Shown here: positions 9,854 through 20,224 of the stretch, piece by piece
How the letters are laid out: each line of letters opens with the position of its first letter
How positions within the stretch are numbered: the first letter of the stretch is position 1
Assembly: GCF_002382885.1 (NCBI RefSeq)
Contig: NZ_NWVL01000016.1
Coordinates: 1-64,000, forward strand
Reading direction: 5' to 3'
From: Streptomyces sp. WZ.A104
Lineage (GTDB): Bacteria; Actinomycetota; Actinomycetes; Streptomycetales; Streptomycetaceae
Length of the DNA: 64,000 bases
Translations under genes and position numbers: made by a program
Notes under the pieces: model-generated
What the model saw: only the letters and a program-made list of their open reading frames with translations
Told to the model about the DNA's origin: nothing
Database searches by the model: none

Positions 9854-10552
9854 ATGACGTTGCAGTGGTCGGCACCGACCGCGGGAGTGGCGCACGACGC
9901 GATGCCCGCACAGCCCGGCGCACCGGCGCAGGAGCTGCTGAACGACCGCGCGCCGGTGGTACGCGATCTGCGCGGTCGCTCCGGAGACTCCCCCGACAGC
10001 CTCGATTTCACCGCCGGGGACATCGTGGTCGTCTCGGGCCTCCCCGGCAGCGGAAAGTCGACTCTCATCCGGCGGACCGTGCAGGGGGACGCCGTCGACT
10101 CCCAGAACACCCGGGACAGCTGGGCCGCCGCCCTTCCACGCTTACTCCCCTACGCCCTGTACCGCCCCCTGGTGCGCGCCACCCACTACCTCGGACTCCG
10201 CAAGGCCCTGCGCGCCGGCGCGTCCGTCGTCGTGCACGACTGCGGCACCCAGGCCTGGGTGCGCCGCTGGCTCGCCCGGCACGCCGCCGGCCGCGGCCGC
10301 ACCCTCCATCTCATCCTGCTCGACGTGACCCCCGAGGTGGCCCGGCAGGGGCAGCGCGAACGCGGCCGCGGAGTCTCCGGTTACGCCTTCGCCCGCCACC
10401 GGCACGCGGTGGCCCGGCTGCTCGCCGACGTCGAACAGGGGCTGCTGCCCGCTGGATGCACCTCGGCGGTCCTGCTGGACCGCGAGGCCGCGGGCGCGCT
10501 CGACCGGATCACCTTCACGCAGGCCGAGGCCCCGCCCGCCCGATCCGGTTAG
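9854..10552 (+). CDS. P-loop ATPase / kinase-like protein with a TTA codon
   Basis: A 232-residue cytoplasmic protein with a clear Walker A motif, VVSGLPGSGKSTLIRRT (residues about 60-75), as in zeta-toxin-like and shikimate-type P-loop kinases. HDCGTQAWVRRWLARHA looks like the region of a Walker B or catalytic aspartate, and an Arg-rich lid (RQGQRERGRG) follows. The likely product is a small-molecule kinase, but no substrate can be named. The ATG at 9854 follows a purine-rich GGGGGATGG, and the upstream open frame is riboswitch antisense. It is divergent from gcvT. Its Leu codon at 10142-10144 is TTA, the only in-frame TTA I found in the window, suggesting dependence on the bldA tRNA. Confidence 0.8.
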   Translation: MTLQWSAPTAGVAHDAMPAQPGAPAQELLNDRAPVVRDLRGRSGDSPDSLDFTAGDIVVVSGLPGSGKSTLIRRTVQGDAVDSQNTRDSWAAALPRLLPYALYRPLVRATHYLGLRKALRAGASVVVHDCGTQAWVRRWLARHAAGRGRTLHLILLDVTPEVARQGQRERGRGVSGYAFARHRHAVARLLADVEQGLLPAGCTSAVLLDREAAGALDRITFTQAEAPPARSG

Positions 10553-10638
10553 GGTGCTGGCCGAAGAGCTTCACGGCAGCGGCCGGGGAGCGACGGCCGC
10601 GACCCGGGCCGAGACGGCTGAGAGAGGGCACAGAGGCA

Positions 10639-11409
10639 GTGGACATTCCGGCACCCGTCCCGGCACACCCCCAGCAGGGGTGGCCCGCCAACGAGCTCGA
10701 AGAGGTGCTGACCGCCTCGCTCGGCGTCGATGACGCGGGCGGCCGCCTCGTCGAGGTGCTCGGCCGCAGCTCCGTGTGGGTGCCGTTGCCCAACGGCGGC
10801 ACCCCCGCCAGCGCCGACCTCGACCTGCCGATGATGGAGATCGACGGGGCCGCCTTCGTCCCCGTCTTCAGCTCCGAGGGCCAGTTCCTGAGCTGCGTCG
10901 GCAGCCATATGTCCTTCGCCGTGGCGCCCGCCCGTGACTTCGCCCGGGGCCTGCCCCCGCAGGTCGGCATCGCCGTGAACCCGGGCGGCGCCGTCGGCAT
11001 ACCGCTGCCGCCGCCCGCCGTCGCCGAACTGTGCCGGGCCGGACGCACCGCCCTGGACGGACCCGCCACCGGCGGCCGGGTCCGGCTGTACGAGCCGGAC
11101 TGGCAGCACGACCCGGTCGACTTCCTCACCGCCGTCTCCGAGGAGTTCGAGGCCTCGGGTGTGGTGAGCACCGCCCGCCGGGCGCTCGCCAGCATCGAGG
11201 GCGGCGACCCCGTCCTCTTCGTCGGCGTCGAGTTCGCCACCTGGGACGGGGCGGGCCAGAGCGCTCCCATGGACGCCCTCGGCCGCGCGCTCGGCCGCGT
11301 GGAGGTGCCCTGGCCGGTGAACCTGGTCCTGCTGGACGTGGCCCAGGACCTCGTCGGCGACTGGATGCGCGAGAAGGTGCGCCCGTTCTACCGGCGCGAG
11401 GGCCACTGA
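10639..11409 (+). CDS. SseB-domain protein (enhanced serine sensitivity family), copy 1
   Basis: A 256-residue cytoplasmic protein. The region around residues 15-110 (NELEEVLTASLGV, then VWVPLPNGG, EIDGAAFVPVFSS and a proline/glycine-rich stretch with VGIAVNPGG) fits the SseB N-terminal domain. A second domain follows (LYEPDWQHDPVDFLTAV to the end). SseB in E. coli was named because its overproduction raises serine sensitivity; its biochemical role is unclear. The GTG at 10639 is the best start, with GAGAGGG about 13 bp upstream. It lies between the kinase-like gene and a second SseB-like gene, next to the serine/glycine catabolic cluster. Confidence 0.8.
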   Translation: MDIPAPVPAHPQQGWPANELEEVLTASLGVDDAGGRLVEVLGRSSVWVPLPNGGTPASADLDLPMMEIDGAAFVPVFSSEGQFLSCVGSHMSFAVAPARDFARGLPPQVGIAVNPGGAVGIPLPPPAVAELCRAGRTALDGPATGGRVRLYEPDWQHDPVDFLTAVSEEFEASGVVSTARRALASIEGGDPVLFVGVEFATWDGAGQSAPMDALGRALGRVEVPWPVNLVLLDVAQDLVGDWMREKVRPFYRREGH

Positions 11410-11560
11410 CCGCGAGCGAAGGCGCCCGCGTGCCGACGATCCCGGACCGTGGCGTCAAGCCGGTGTCTGAAGCGGCGCATAAGCTGGTTTGATGGCGAAG
11501 CCGCTCCCGTGGGCCCGGAGCGGCGTGAATCCGATGGAACGACGAGGGGCGGGACCCAGG

Positions 11561-12349
11561 GTGAGTGCGTCGGGCACTGCGGCGGCAGGGCAGGTCGAGC
11601 ACATGCTGCGCCAGGTGACCCCCGGGCGGTACGACAGCTACGAGGCGCTGCTCGCCGCCCTCGCCGACGGCCGGATCTGGATGCTGCTCTGGCACGGCAC
11701 AGCCGGTTCCCCCGACGCCCAGTACGGCAACATGGAGATCGACGGCCTGGGTTACGCCCCGTGCGTCACCTCCGCCCAGGAGCTCTCCGCCAGCGGCTGG
11801 AACCGGGCCCACGAGCTCGTCACCGGGCGCGAGATCGCCCGCGCCCTGTTCCCGGACCGCTGGGGCATCTGGCTCAACCCGCACGCTCCCGGCGGCGGCG
11901 TCGGCGTCCCCTGGCTCGACCTGCGCCGGATCGCCACCGGTCTCGACCGGCTGCCCGCCGGGCCGCTCCGGCTGACCGAGCCCGCCATCGAACTCCCGCA
12001 GTTCTACGCCCTGCTCACGCAGAACGCCCACCGCACCGCCGCGGTCCGCTCCCTGCGCCGCGCCTGGGTCCACCCCGCGGTCGGCGTCCCGTATCTCGCC
12101 ATCGGCCTCGACCTCTACGACACCGGCCGCGCCTCCGTCGAGGCGGTGCGCGCGATGATGCGGGAGTCGGTCGGCGCGGTCCCCGACGGGCTGCCGGTCT
12201 CCACCGTCGCCATGTCCGACGAGTACGACCCCGTGGCGATGTGGCTGCACGCCAACGCGCGCCCCTTCTACGACCGTGAGGCGCACGCCCCCGCGGGCTC
12301 CCCGCCCGTCGCCGCCCCCGGTTACGGATATCCGCCCCAGCACCGCTGA
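11561..12349 (+). CDS. SseB-domain protein, copy 2
   Basis: A 262-residue protein related to the preceding gene: both carry an N-terminal SseB-like domain (here VEHMLRQVTPGRYDSYEALL, MLLWHGTAG, then GIWLNPHAPGGGVGVP) and end in a domain with a similar closing motif (ARPFYDREAH here, VRPFYRREGH in copy 1). This points to tandem duplication. I prefer the GTG at 11561, preceded by GAGGGG at 11544-11549; in-frame ATGs at 11534 and 11489 would add up to 24 residues that look non-conserved. The tail (APAGSPPVAAPGYGYPP) is low complexity. The function is unknown beyond the family name. Confidence 0.75.
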   Translation: MSASGTAAAGQVEHMLRQVTPGRYDSYEALLAALADGRIWMLLWHGTAGSPDAQYGNMEIDGLGYAPCVTSAQELSASGWNRAHELVTGREIARALFPDRWGIWLNPHAPGGGVGVPWLDLRRIATGLDRLPAGPLRLTEPAIELPQFYALLTQNAHRTAAVRSLRRAWVHPAVGVPYLAIGLDLYDTGRASVEAVRAMMRESVGAVPDGLPVSTVAMSDEYDPVAMWLHANARPFYDREAHAPAGSPPVAAPGYGYPPQHR

Positions 12350-12400
12350 GCTGCGCCGGAGGCGTGCGAGGTCCAGGCCGCCGGGGTGAACTTCCCCAGA

Positions 12401-12465
12401 TGTCCGGCTTGTTAACTCCGGGCGGGAGGATGTCCCGTAACTGGACGGTTTGTTAACTGTCCGGG
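12401..12465 (+). promoter_or_regulatory. Repeated TTGTTAACT operator-like sites before the importer operon
   Basis: TTGTTAACT occurs twice, at 12409-12417 and 12450-12458, 41 bp apart, that is about four helical turns. The second copy sits inside GGACGGTTTGTTAACTGTCC (12443-12462), an imperfect palindrome with GGAC-N-GTT / AAC-N-GTCC arms; the first is flanked by CCGG on both sides. A TAGTGT -10-like hexamer is at 12521-12526. The layout suits two operators for one regulator of the transporter operon. Confidence 0.45.
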
Positions 12466-12569
12466 TCTCGACTAGGTCTCACCGCTATCCGGACTGTTCT
12501 CTTGCGGTGTACCCCGTCTGTAGTGTGCGGCCATCAAACCTCACCACATGGCGAACCAGGGGTGGACCC

Positions 12570-14240
12570 ATGCGCATATTCAAGTCCCGGACTGCCCGGG
12601 CGATCACGACAGCGGTCGCTGTCGGTCTGATCGCCACGGGCTGTTCCAGCGAGCGGGACGGGGGCGAATCCAAGGGGGGAGACAAGGACACCTTCGTCTT
12701 CGCCGGATCCGGTGACCCCGGTTCCCTCGACCCCGCCCTCGCGAGCGACGGCGAAACGTTCCGAGTCACCCGCCAGGCCTTCGAGGCGCTGCTGGAGCAC
12801 GAGCCCGGCGGCAGCAAGCTCGTCGGCGGTCTCGCCGAGAACTGGGAGAGCGACCCGGCCGGCAAGGTCTGGACGTTCAACCTGCGCGAGAACGTGAAGT
12901 TCCACGACGGCGAGGCGTTCAACGCCGCCGCGGTCTGCGCGAACTACGACTACTGGTTCAACTGGAAGGGCACGTACCAGTCCAGCGCGGTCTCCTACTA
13001 CTGGCAGTCCATCATGGGCGGGTTCGCGAAGAACGAGGACCCCGAGACGCCCAAGCCGAACTACAAGTCCTGCACCGCCAAGGACGAGAACACGGCCGTC
13101 ATCGAGGTGAACGAGCCCTCGGCGAACCTGCCGGGCGGATTCTCCCTCCAGGCGCTCGCGATCCACTCGCCGAAGGCGCTCAAGGAGTACGCGAAGCAGG
13201 ACGCGACCGCCAAGGGCGACGCGATCACGTACCCCAAGTACAGCCAGGAGGCCGGCACGGTCGCCGGTACCGGCCCGTACAAGATCGTCAAGTGGAACAA
13301 GGGCAACAAGGAAGTCTCCCTTGAGCGCTTCGACGACTACTGGGGCGACAAGGCCAAGGTGAAGAACCTGGTCTTCCGCACCATCTCCACCGAGGAGACC
13401 CGCCGCCAGGCCCTCCAGGCCGGTGACATCGACGGCTACGACCTGGTCGCCCCGGCCGATGTGACGACGCTGGAGAAGCAGGGTTACGAGGTCCCGACCC
13501 GTGACGTCTTCAACATCTTCTACGTCGGCATGAGCCAGGGCGCGAACCCGGCGCTGAAGAAGCCCGAGGTCCGTCAGGCGATCACGCACGCCATCGACCG
13601 CGAGAACCTCGTCAACACCCAGCTGCCCGCGGGCGGCAAGGTCGGCACCCAGTTCATGCCCGACACGGTCGCCGGCTACTCGGACAAGGTGAAGACGTAC
13701 CCGTTCGACACCGCCAGGGCGAAGGACCTCCTCAAGCAGGCCGGTGAGGAGAAGCTGAGCATCGACTTCTGCTACCCGACCGAGGTCACCCGCCCGTACA
13801 TGCCTGCCCCGCAGGACCTGTTCGAGCTGATGAAGGCCGACCTGGAGAAGGCCGGCATCACGGTCAAGCCGAAGGCCATGAAGTGGGCCCCGGACTACCT
13901 GGACGCCACCGAGGCCGGCTCCTGCGCCCTGCACCTGCTCGGCTGGACCGGTGACTTCAACGACGGCTTCAACTTCATCGGCACCTGGTTCGCCGGGCCC
14001 GACAAGCAGTGGGGCTTCAAGGACCAGAAGGTCTTCGACGCCGTGAACGCCGCTTCCAAGGCCACCGACTCCACCGAGCGCACGGAGGCCTACAAGAAGG
14101 CCAACGAGGTGATCATGGAGTACGTCCCGGGCGTGCCGATCTCCTCCTCGCCGCCGGCCATCGCGTTCGCCAAGAACGTCAACCCGCCGAAGGTCTCCCC
14201 GCTGACGCAGGAGAACTTCGCCGAGGTCTCCTTCAAGTAA
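12570..14240 (+). CDS. ABC transporter substrate-binding lipoprotein (peptide/nickel family 5)
   Basis: An extracellular binding protein for an oligopeptide-type importer, 556 residues. A signal peptide (RTARAITTAVAVGLIA) ends in the lipobox ATGC, so the mature protein is anchored through lipidated Cys (residue about 23). Family features are GSGDPGSLDPALASDGE near the mature N terminus, WTFNLRENVKFHDGEAF and the late repeats of a family 5 solute-binding protein; the last 20 residues include PLTQENFAEVSFK. The ATG at 12570 is preceded by AGGGG. It is the first of five genes that together make a complete importer; the ligand cannot be read from the sequence. Confidence 0.94.
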   Translation: MRIFKSRTARAITTAVAVGLIATGCSSERDGGESKGGDKDTFVFAGSGDPGSLDPALASDGETFRVTRQAFEALLEHEPGGSKLVGGLAENWESDPAGKVWTFNLRENVKFHDGEAFNAAAVCANYDYWFNWKGTYQSSAVSYYWQSIMGGFAKNEDPETPKPNYKSCTAKDENTAVIEVNEPSANLPGGFSLQALAIHSPKALKEYAKQDATAKGDAITYPKYSQEAGTVAGTGPYKIVKWNKGNKEVSLERFDDYWGDKAKVKNLVFRTISTEETRRQALQAGDIDGYDLVAPADVTTLEKQGYEVPTRDVFNIFYVGMSQGANPALKKPEVRQAITHAIDRENLVNTQLPAGGKVGTQFMPDTVAGYSDKVKTYPFDTARAKDLLKQAGEEKLSIDFCYPTEVTRPYMPAPQDLFELMKADLEKAGITVKPKAMKWAPDYLDATEAGSCALHLLGWTGDFNDGFNFIGTWFAGPDKQWGFKDQKVFDAVNAASKATDSTERTEAYKKANEVIMEYVPGVPISSSPPAIAFAKNVNPPKVSPLTQENFAEVSFK

Positions 14241-14325
14241 TCGCACACCAGCGGGTCCGCCCGGCCACAGCAGTCAGGTGGCCGGGCGGACCCGCATCGA
14301 CGCACGTGAGAAAGGGGCATGCGGG

Positions 14326-15330
14326 GTGCTGCGACTCGTCGTAAGAAGACTTCTCCAGCTCATTCCCACCCTGCTCGGCCTGTCGGTTCTGCTGTTCCTC
14401 TGGCTGAACCGACTGCCCGGCGGGCCCGCCACAGCGATCCTGGGCGAGCGGGCCACCGAAGCCGAAGTGGCGAGAATCAACCGCGCACTCGGGCTCGACG
14501 AGCCGGTGCACGTCCAGTACTGGCGCTTCCTCAAGCGCATCTTCGAGCTCGACCTCGGAACCTCCACCCAGACCGGGCAGCCGGTGTGGGACGAGTTCAC
14601 CCGCGCCTTCCCAGCCACCGTGGAGCTGAGCCTCGCGGCGATCCTGATCGCCGTCGTCGTGGGCATTCCGATGGGCTACCTCGCGGCCAAGCACCGCGGG
14701 GGCTGGCTGGACGTGGCCTCCGTCTCCGGATCACTGCTCGGCATCTGCATCCCGGTCTTCTTCCTGGCCGTGCTGCTGCGCGGGATCTTCTCCGTGAACC
14801 TGGGCTGGTTCCCGAGCCAGGGCCGGCTCGACGCCGGTATCAACGCCACCGACGTGACCGGATTCGCCGTCCTGGACGGTCTGTTGACTGGTGAGTTCGA
14901 CGCGAGCTGGGACGCGATCATGCACCTGGTCCTGCCCGCCGTCGCCCTGGCCTCCATCCCGCTCGCCGTCATCGTCCGGATGACCCGCGCCAGCGTCCTG
15001 GAGGTGCTCGGCGAGGACTACATCCGCACCGCCGAGTCCAAGGGCCTGGACAAGGGGACCGTGCGCGGCCGCCATGTGCTCCGCAACGCGCTGCTGCCGG
15101 TGATCACCGCGGTCGGCCTGCTGACCGGCAGCCTGCTCTCCGGCGCGGTGCTCACCGAGTCCGTCTTCGACTTCGGCGGCCTCGGCTCCTTCATCCGTAC
15201 CGCGATCGACGGCCGCGACTACCCGGTCCTCGTCGGGTTCATTCTCTTCATCGCGATGGTGTACGTGTTCATCAACCTTCTGGTCGACCTCGCGTACAGC
15301 ATCATCGACCCGAGAGTGCGGGTGCACTGA
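14326..15330 (+). CDS. ABC transporter permease (DppB/OppB type)
   Basis: A 334-residue inner-membrane permease with six predicted membrane segments. It starts at the GTG at 14326 (VLRLVVRRLLQLIPTLLGL), the classical OppB N terminus, after the purine-rich AAAGGGGC. The cytoplasmic coupling loop is seen as EDYIRTAESKGLDKGTVRGR, which contacts the ATPases. It follows the binding protein by 85 bp and is 1 bp from the next permease, so the two are translationally linked. It forms the translocation channel with the product of the next gene. Confidence 0.94.
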   Translation: MLRLVVRRLLQLIPTLLGLSVLLFLWLNRLPGGPATAILGERATEAEVARINRALGLDEPVHVQYWRFLKRIFELDLGTSTQTGQPVWDEFTRAFPATVELSLAAILIAVVVGIPMGYLAAKHRGGWLDVASVSGSLLGICIPVFFLAVLLRGIFSVNLGWFPSQGRLDAGINATDVTGFAVLDGLLTGEFDASWDAIMHLVLPAVALASIPLAVIVRMTRASVLEVLGEDYIRTAESKGLDKGTVRGRHVLRNALLPVITAVGLLTGSLLSGAVLTESVFDFGGLGSFIRTAIDGRDYPVLVGFILFIAMVYVFINLLVDLAYSIIDPRVRVH

Positions 15331-15331
15331 C

Positions 15332-16294
15332 GTGACGATCCTGACCAACAAAGCAGACAAGATCGACCGCCTCGCGGAGCTGACCCAGAGCTCGGAGACG
15401 GTCACCGGAACCAGCCTGTGGCGCGAGGCGTTCCGCCGGATGCGCTCCAGCAAGATGGCGATCATCGGTGCGGCGATCATCGGCGTGTTCGTCCTCGTCG
15501 CCGTCGTCGGACCGTTGCTGGCCCCGCACGGGCCCACCGCGCAGAACTGGCGCAGCGAGGTCTTCCCGAACCAGGGCAAGTTCATCGGCATGCGCGGCGA
15601 GAACTGGTTCGGCCTGGACCACCTGGGCCGCGACATGTTCTCCCGCTGGCTCGTCGGGGCCCGGCAGACGCTGCTCGTCGGTGTGGTCTCCATGCTCATC
15701 GGCCTGATCGTCGGCGCTCTGGTCGGTGTGTTCTCCGGGGCCGCCGCCACCCTCGGCGGCAAGGTCGGCCAGCGCGTGGACACCGTGATCATGCGCTTCA
15801 CCGACATCATGCTGTCGCTGCCGTCCCTGCTGCTGGCGGTCTCCATCGCCGCGGTCCTCGGCCAGTCGCTCACCACCGTGATGATCGCCGTCGGTGTCGT
15901 CCAGATCCCCATCTTCGCCCGCCTGCTGCGCGGTTCGATGCTGGTGCAGGGCGGCGCGGACTACGTGCTCGCCGCGAAGGCGGTCGGCATCCGGCGCAAG
16001 CGGATCGTGCTCACCCAGATCCTGCCGAACTCGCTGAGCCCGGTGATCGTCCAGGCCACCCTGAGCCTCGCCACGGCGATCATCGAGGCCGCGGCCCTGT
16101 CCTACCTGGGCCTCGGCAACCCCGACCCGGCCGTTCCCGAGTGGGGCGTGATGCTCGCCCAGGCGCAGCGCTTCTTCGACAACGACCCGATGATGGCGGC
16201 CTACCCGGCCATCGGGATCATCATCACCGCTCTCGGCTTCACCCTGCTCGGCGAGGCCATGCGCGAAGCCCTCGACCCGAAGTTGCGAGGCTGA
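15332..16294 (+). CDS. ABC transporter permease (DppC/OppC type)
   Basis: A 320-residue inner-membrane permease that pairs with the preceding one. An N-terminal cytoplasmic stretch leads into WREAFRRMRSSKMAIIG and the first membrane segment; the OppC-specific FGLDHLGRDMFSRWLVGAR follows. The coupling loop ADYVLAAKAVGIRRKRI and the terminal ALGFTLLGEAMREALDPKLRG are typical. It begins at the GTG at 15332, right after the upstream TGA, and ends 6 bp before the first ATPase gene. Confidence 0.94.
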   Translation: MTILTNKADKIDRLAELTQSSETVTGTSLWREAFRRMRSSKMAIIGAAIIGVFVLVAVVGPLLAPHGPTAQNWRSEVFPNQGKFIGMRGENWFGLDHLGRDMFSRWLVGARQTLLVGVVSMLIGLIVGALVGVFSGAAATLGGKVGQRVDTVIMRFTDIMLSLPSLLLAVSIAAVLGQSLTTVMIAVGVVQIPIFARLLRGSMLVQGGADYVLAAKAVGIRRKRIVLTQILPNSLSPVIVQATLSLATAIIEAAALSYLGLGNPDPAVPEWGVMLAQAQRFFDNDPMMAAYPAIGIIITALGFTLLGEAMREALDPKLRG

Positions 16295-16300
16295 AGTCCC

Positions 16301-18453
<2,153 letters not shown>

Positions 18454-18471
18454 GACCGGCACAATTGTCCG

Positions 18472-19131
18472 GTGCTCACCGAACTGTTCACGCCCTCCGT
18501 CCTGCACACGCTCGACATCGCCGGGATCTTCGTCTTCGCGATCTCGGGCGCCCTGCTCGCCGTACGCAAGAACTTCGATGTCTTCGGCATCGCGGTCCTC
18601 GCCGAGGTGACAGCGCTGGGCGGAGGGCTGTTCCGTGACGTGATGATCGGCGCCATCCCGCCCGCCGCCTTCACCGACCTCGGCTACTTCATCACCCCGC
18701 TGTTCGCCGCGGGCCTGGTCTTCTTCCTCCATCCGCACGTGGAGCGCATCCAGGTCGGCGTCAACGTCTTCGACGCGGCCGGGCTCGGCCTGTTCTGTGT
18801 GACCGGCACGGTCAAGGCGTACGAGTACGGCCTCGGGCTCACCGCGTCGGCCGCGCTGGGCCTGGCCACCGCGGTCGGCGGTGGTGTGCTGCGCGATGTG
18901 CTGGCCAACGAGGTGCCCTCGCTGCTGCGCTGGGACCGCGACCTGTACGCGGTGCCCGCGATCGTCGGCGCGACCATGGTCGTCCTGTGCATCCGCTTCG
19001 ACACCCTCAACGCCTTCACCAGCGGCATGGCCGTGATCGCCGCGTTCGTTCTGCGACTGCTGGCGCTGCGCTTCCACTGGCGGGCGCCGCGTGCGTACAA
19101 CCGCTCCTCCGCACGGGCGGAGGAGGCCTGA
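18472..19131 (+). CDS. Trimeric intracellular cation (TRIC) channel family protein (UPF0126)
   Basis: A 219-residue membrane protein with seven predicted membrane segments in two related halves. Each half has the glycine-rich motif of the family: AISGALLAVRKNFDVFG with ALGGGLFRDVMIG, and the second ATAVGGGVLRDVLANEVP. Prokaryotic TRIC proteins form trimeric K+/Na+-permeable channels. The GTG at 18472 lies 18 bp after the transporter operon and has no obvious ribosome binding site, so it may be read from the same transcript. A link to peptide uptake is not implied. Confidence 0.88.
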   Translation: MLTELFTPSVLHTLDIAGIFVFAISGALLAVRKNFDVFGIAVLAEVTALGGGLFRDVMIGAIPPAAFTDLGYFITPLFAAGLVFFLHPHVERIQVGVNVFDAAGLGLFCVTGTVKAYEYGLGLTASAALGLATAVGGGVLRDVLANEVPSLLRWDRDLYAVPAIVGATMVVLCIRFDTLNAFTSGMAVIAAFVLRLLALRFHWRAPRAYNRSSARAEEA

Positions 19132-19193
19132 GGGCTGTGATCGGCGCCCCAAAAAGCTACCGCTCAGTAATGCATCCCTGTACCGTGCATGCC

Positions 19194-20063
19194 ATGGCAC
19201 AGGCAGCGACAGAGGCGGCGCAGACCGTCCGGGCAACCATCGGCGACAGCGAGTTCGACCGGGACACCGCGGTCACCCTGCGCGAGGAGGGCGTCTACGA
19301 CGCCGAGCTCTCCGCGGGCTGGACCATCATCCAGGCCGTCAACGGCGGCTATCTGCTGGCCCTGCTCGGCCGCGCCCTCGGCCAGGCCCTGCCGCACCCC
19401 GACCCGTTCTCGGTCTCCGCGCACTACCTCACCGCCTCCGTCCCCGGCCCCGCCGTCATCCGGACCCAGACCGTCCGTACCGGCCGCACCCTCTCCACCG
19501 GGCAGGCCTCCCTCTTCCAGTACGCCGAGGACGGCAGCGAGATCGAGCGCATCCGGGTCCTGGCCACCTACGGCGACCTCGACACGCTTTCCGACGACGT
19601 CCGTACGACGGCGCAGCCGCCCGCCATGCCCGACCGGGACCACTGCCTCGGCCCCAGCGACGGCGCGCCCCGGATTCCCGGCAGCTCCGCCATCACCGAG
19701 CGCCTCGACATCAAGCTCGACCCGGCCACCGTCGGCTGGGCGGTCGGCGCCCCGTCCGGCAAGGGCGAGATGCGCGGCTGGTTCGGCCTGGCCGACGGCC
19801 GCGACCCGGACCCGCTCTCGCTCCTGCTCACCGTGGACGCCCTGCCTCCGACCTCGTTCGAGCTGGGCCTGAGCGGCTGGACGCCCACCGTCGAGCTGAC
19901 CACCCACGTCCGCTGCCGCCCGGCCCCGGGCCCGCTGCGCGTCTCCATCACCACGCGCAACCTCGCGGGCGGCTTCCTGGAGGAGGACGCGGAGGTCTGG
20001 GACAGCGCGGACCGGCTCGTCGCCCAGTCCCGACAGCTCGCCAAGGCCCCGCGCACGGCATAG
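19194..20063 (+). CDS. Acyl-CoA thioesterase family protein (hotdog fold)
   Basis: A 289-residue cytoplasmic protein with two hotdog-like halves. The N-terminal half contains GWTIIQAVNGGYLLALLGRAL and HYLTASVPGPAVI; the C-terminal half contains the LTTHVRCRPAPGPLRV and EEDAEVWDSADRLVAQSRQLA segments typical of the TesB-like thioesterase family common in actinobacteria. Likely substrates are acyl-CoA thioesters. The ATG at 19194 is used here; in-frame starts at 19170 and 19185 exist and none has a clear ribosome binding site. It converges on the TetR gene at 20225. Confidence 0.8.
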   Translation: MAQAATEAAQTVRATIGDSEFDRDTAVTLREEGVYDAELSAGWTIIQAVNGGYLLALLGRALGQALPHPDPFSVSAHYLTASVPGPAVIRTQTVRTGRTLSTGQASLFQYAEDGSEIERIRVLATYGDLDTLSDDVRTTAQPPAMPDRDHCLGPSDGAPRIPGSSAITERLDIKLDPATVGWAVGAPSGKGEMRGWFGLADGRDPDPLSLLLTVDALPPTSFELGLSGWTPTVELTTHVRCRPAPGPLRVSITTRNLAGGFLEEDAEVWDSADRLVAQSRQLAKAPRTA

Positions 20064-20079
20064 TCCGGACCGGCCCGGC

Positions 20080-20197
20080 GGCCCTCGGGGGACAACCCGG
20101 CCGCCCGCTCCGCGTACAGCGCCCACTGGTCCGTGTGGCCCCAGCGCTCCTCGGCCTCCTCGGCCCAGCCGGGCTGCCAGTCGGACCCGAAGGCCAA
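20080..20197 (-). pseudogene. Remnant of a TipAS/MerR-type effector domain
   Basis: On the minus strand the peptide segments WAEEAEERWGHTDQW and ALYAERAAGLSPE resemble the start of the TipAS domain of MerR-family regulators, which typically reads EAEERWG-x-T-DAY followed by a short helix. Only about 40 residues are recognisable. There is no MerR helix-turn-helix upstream, and downstream the frame runs into the antisense of the thioesterase gene. It sits between two convergent genes. I read it as a deletion scar of a lost regulator. Confidence 0.4.
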
Positions 20198-20224
20198 ACC
20201 GTAGGGCCTCCTGTTGCGGGAGGG

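Noticed and set aside
12534..14246. 570-codon minus-strand frame opposite the binding-protein gene
   Set aside because: Composition-driven antisense frame; the plus strand carries a lipobox and family 5 binding protein motifs.
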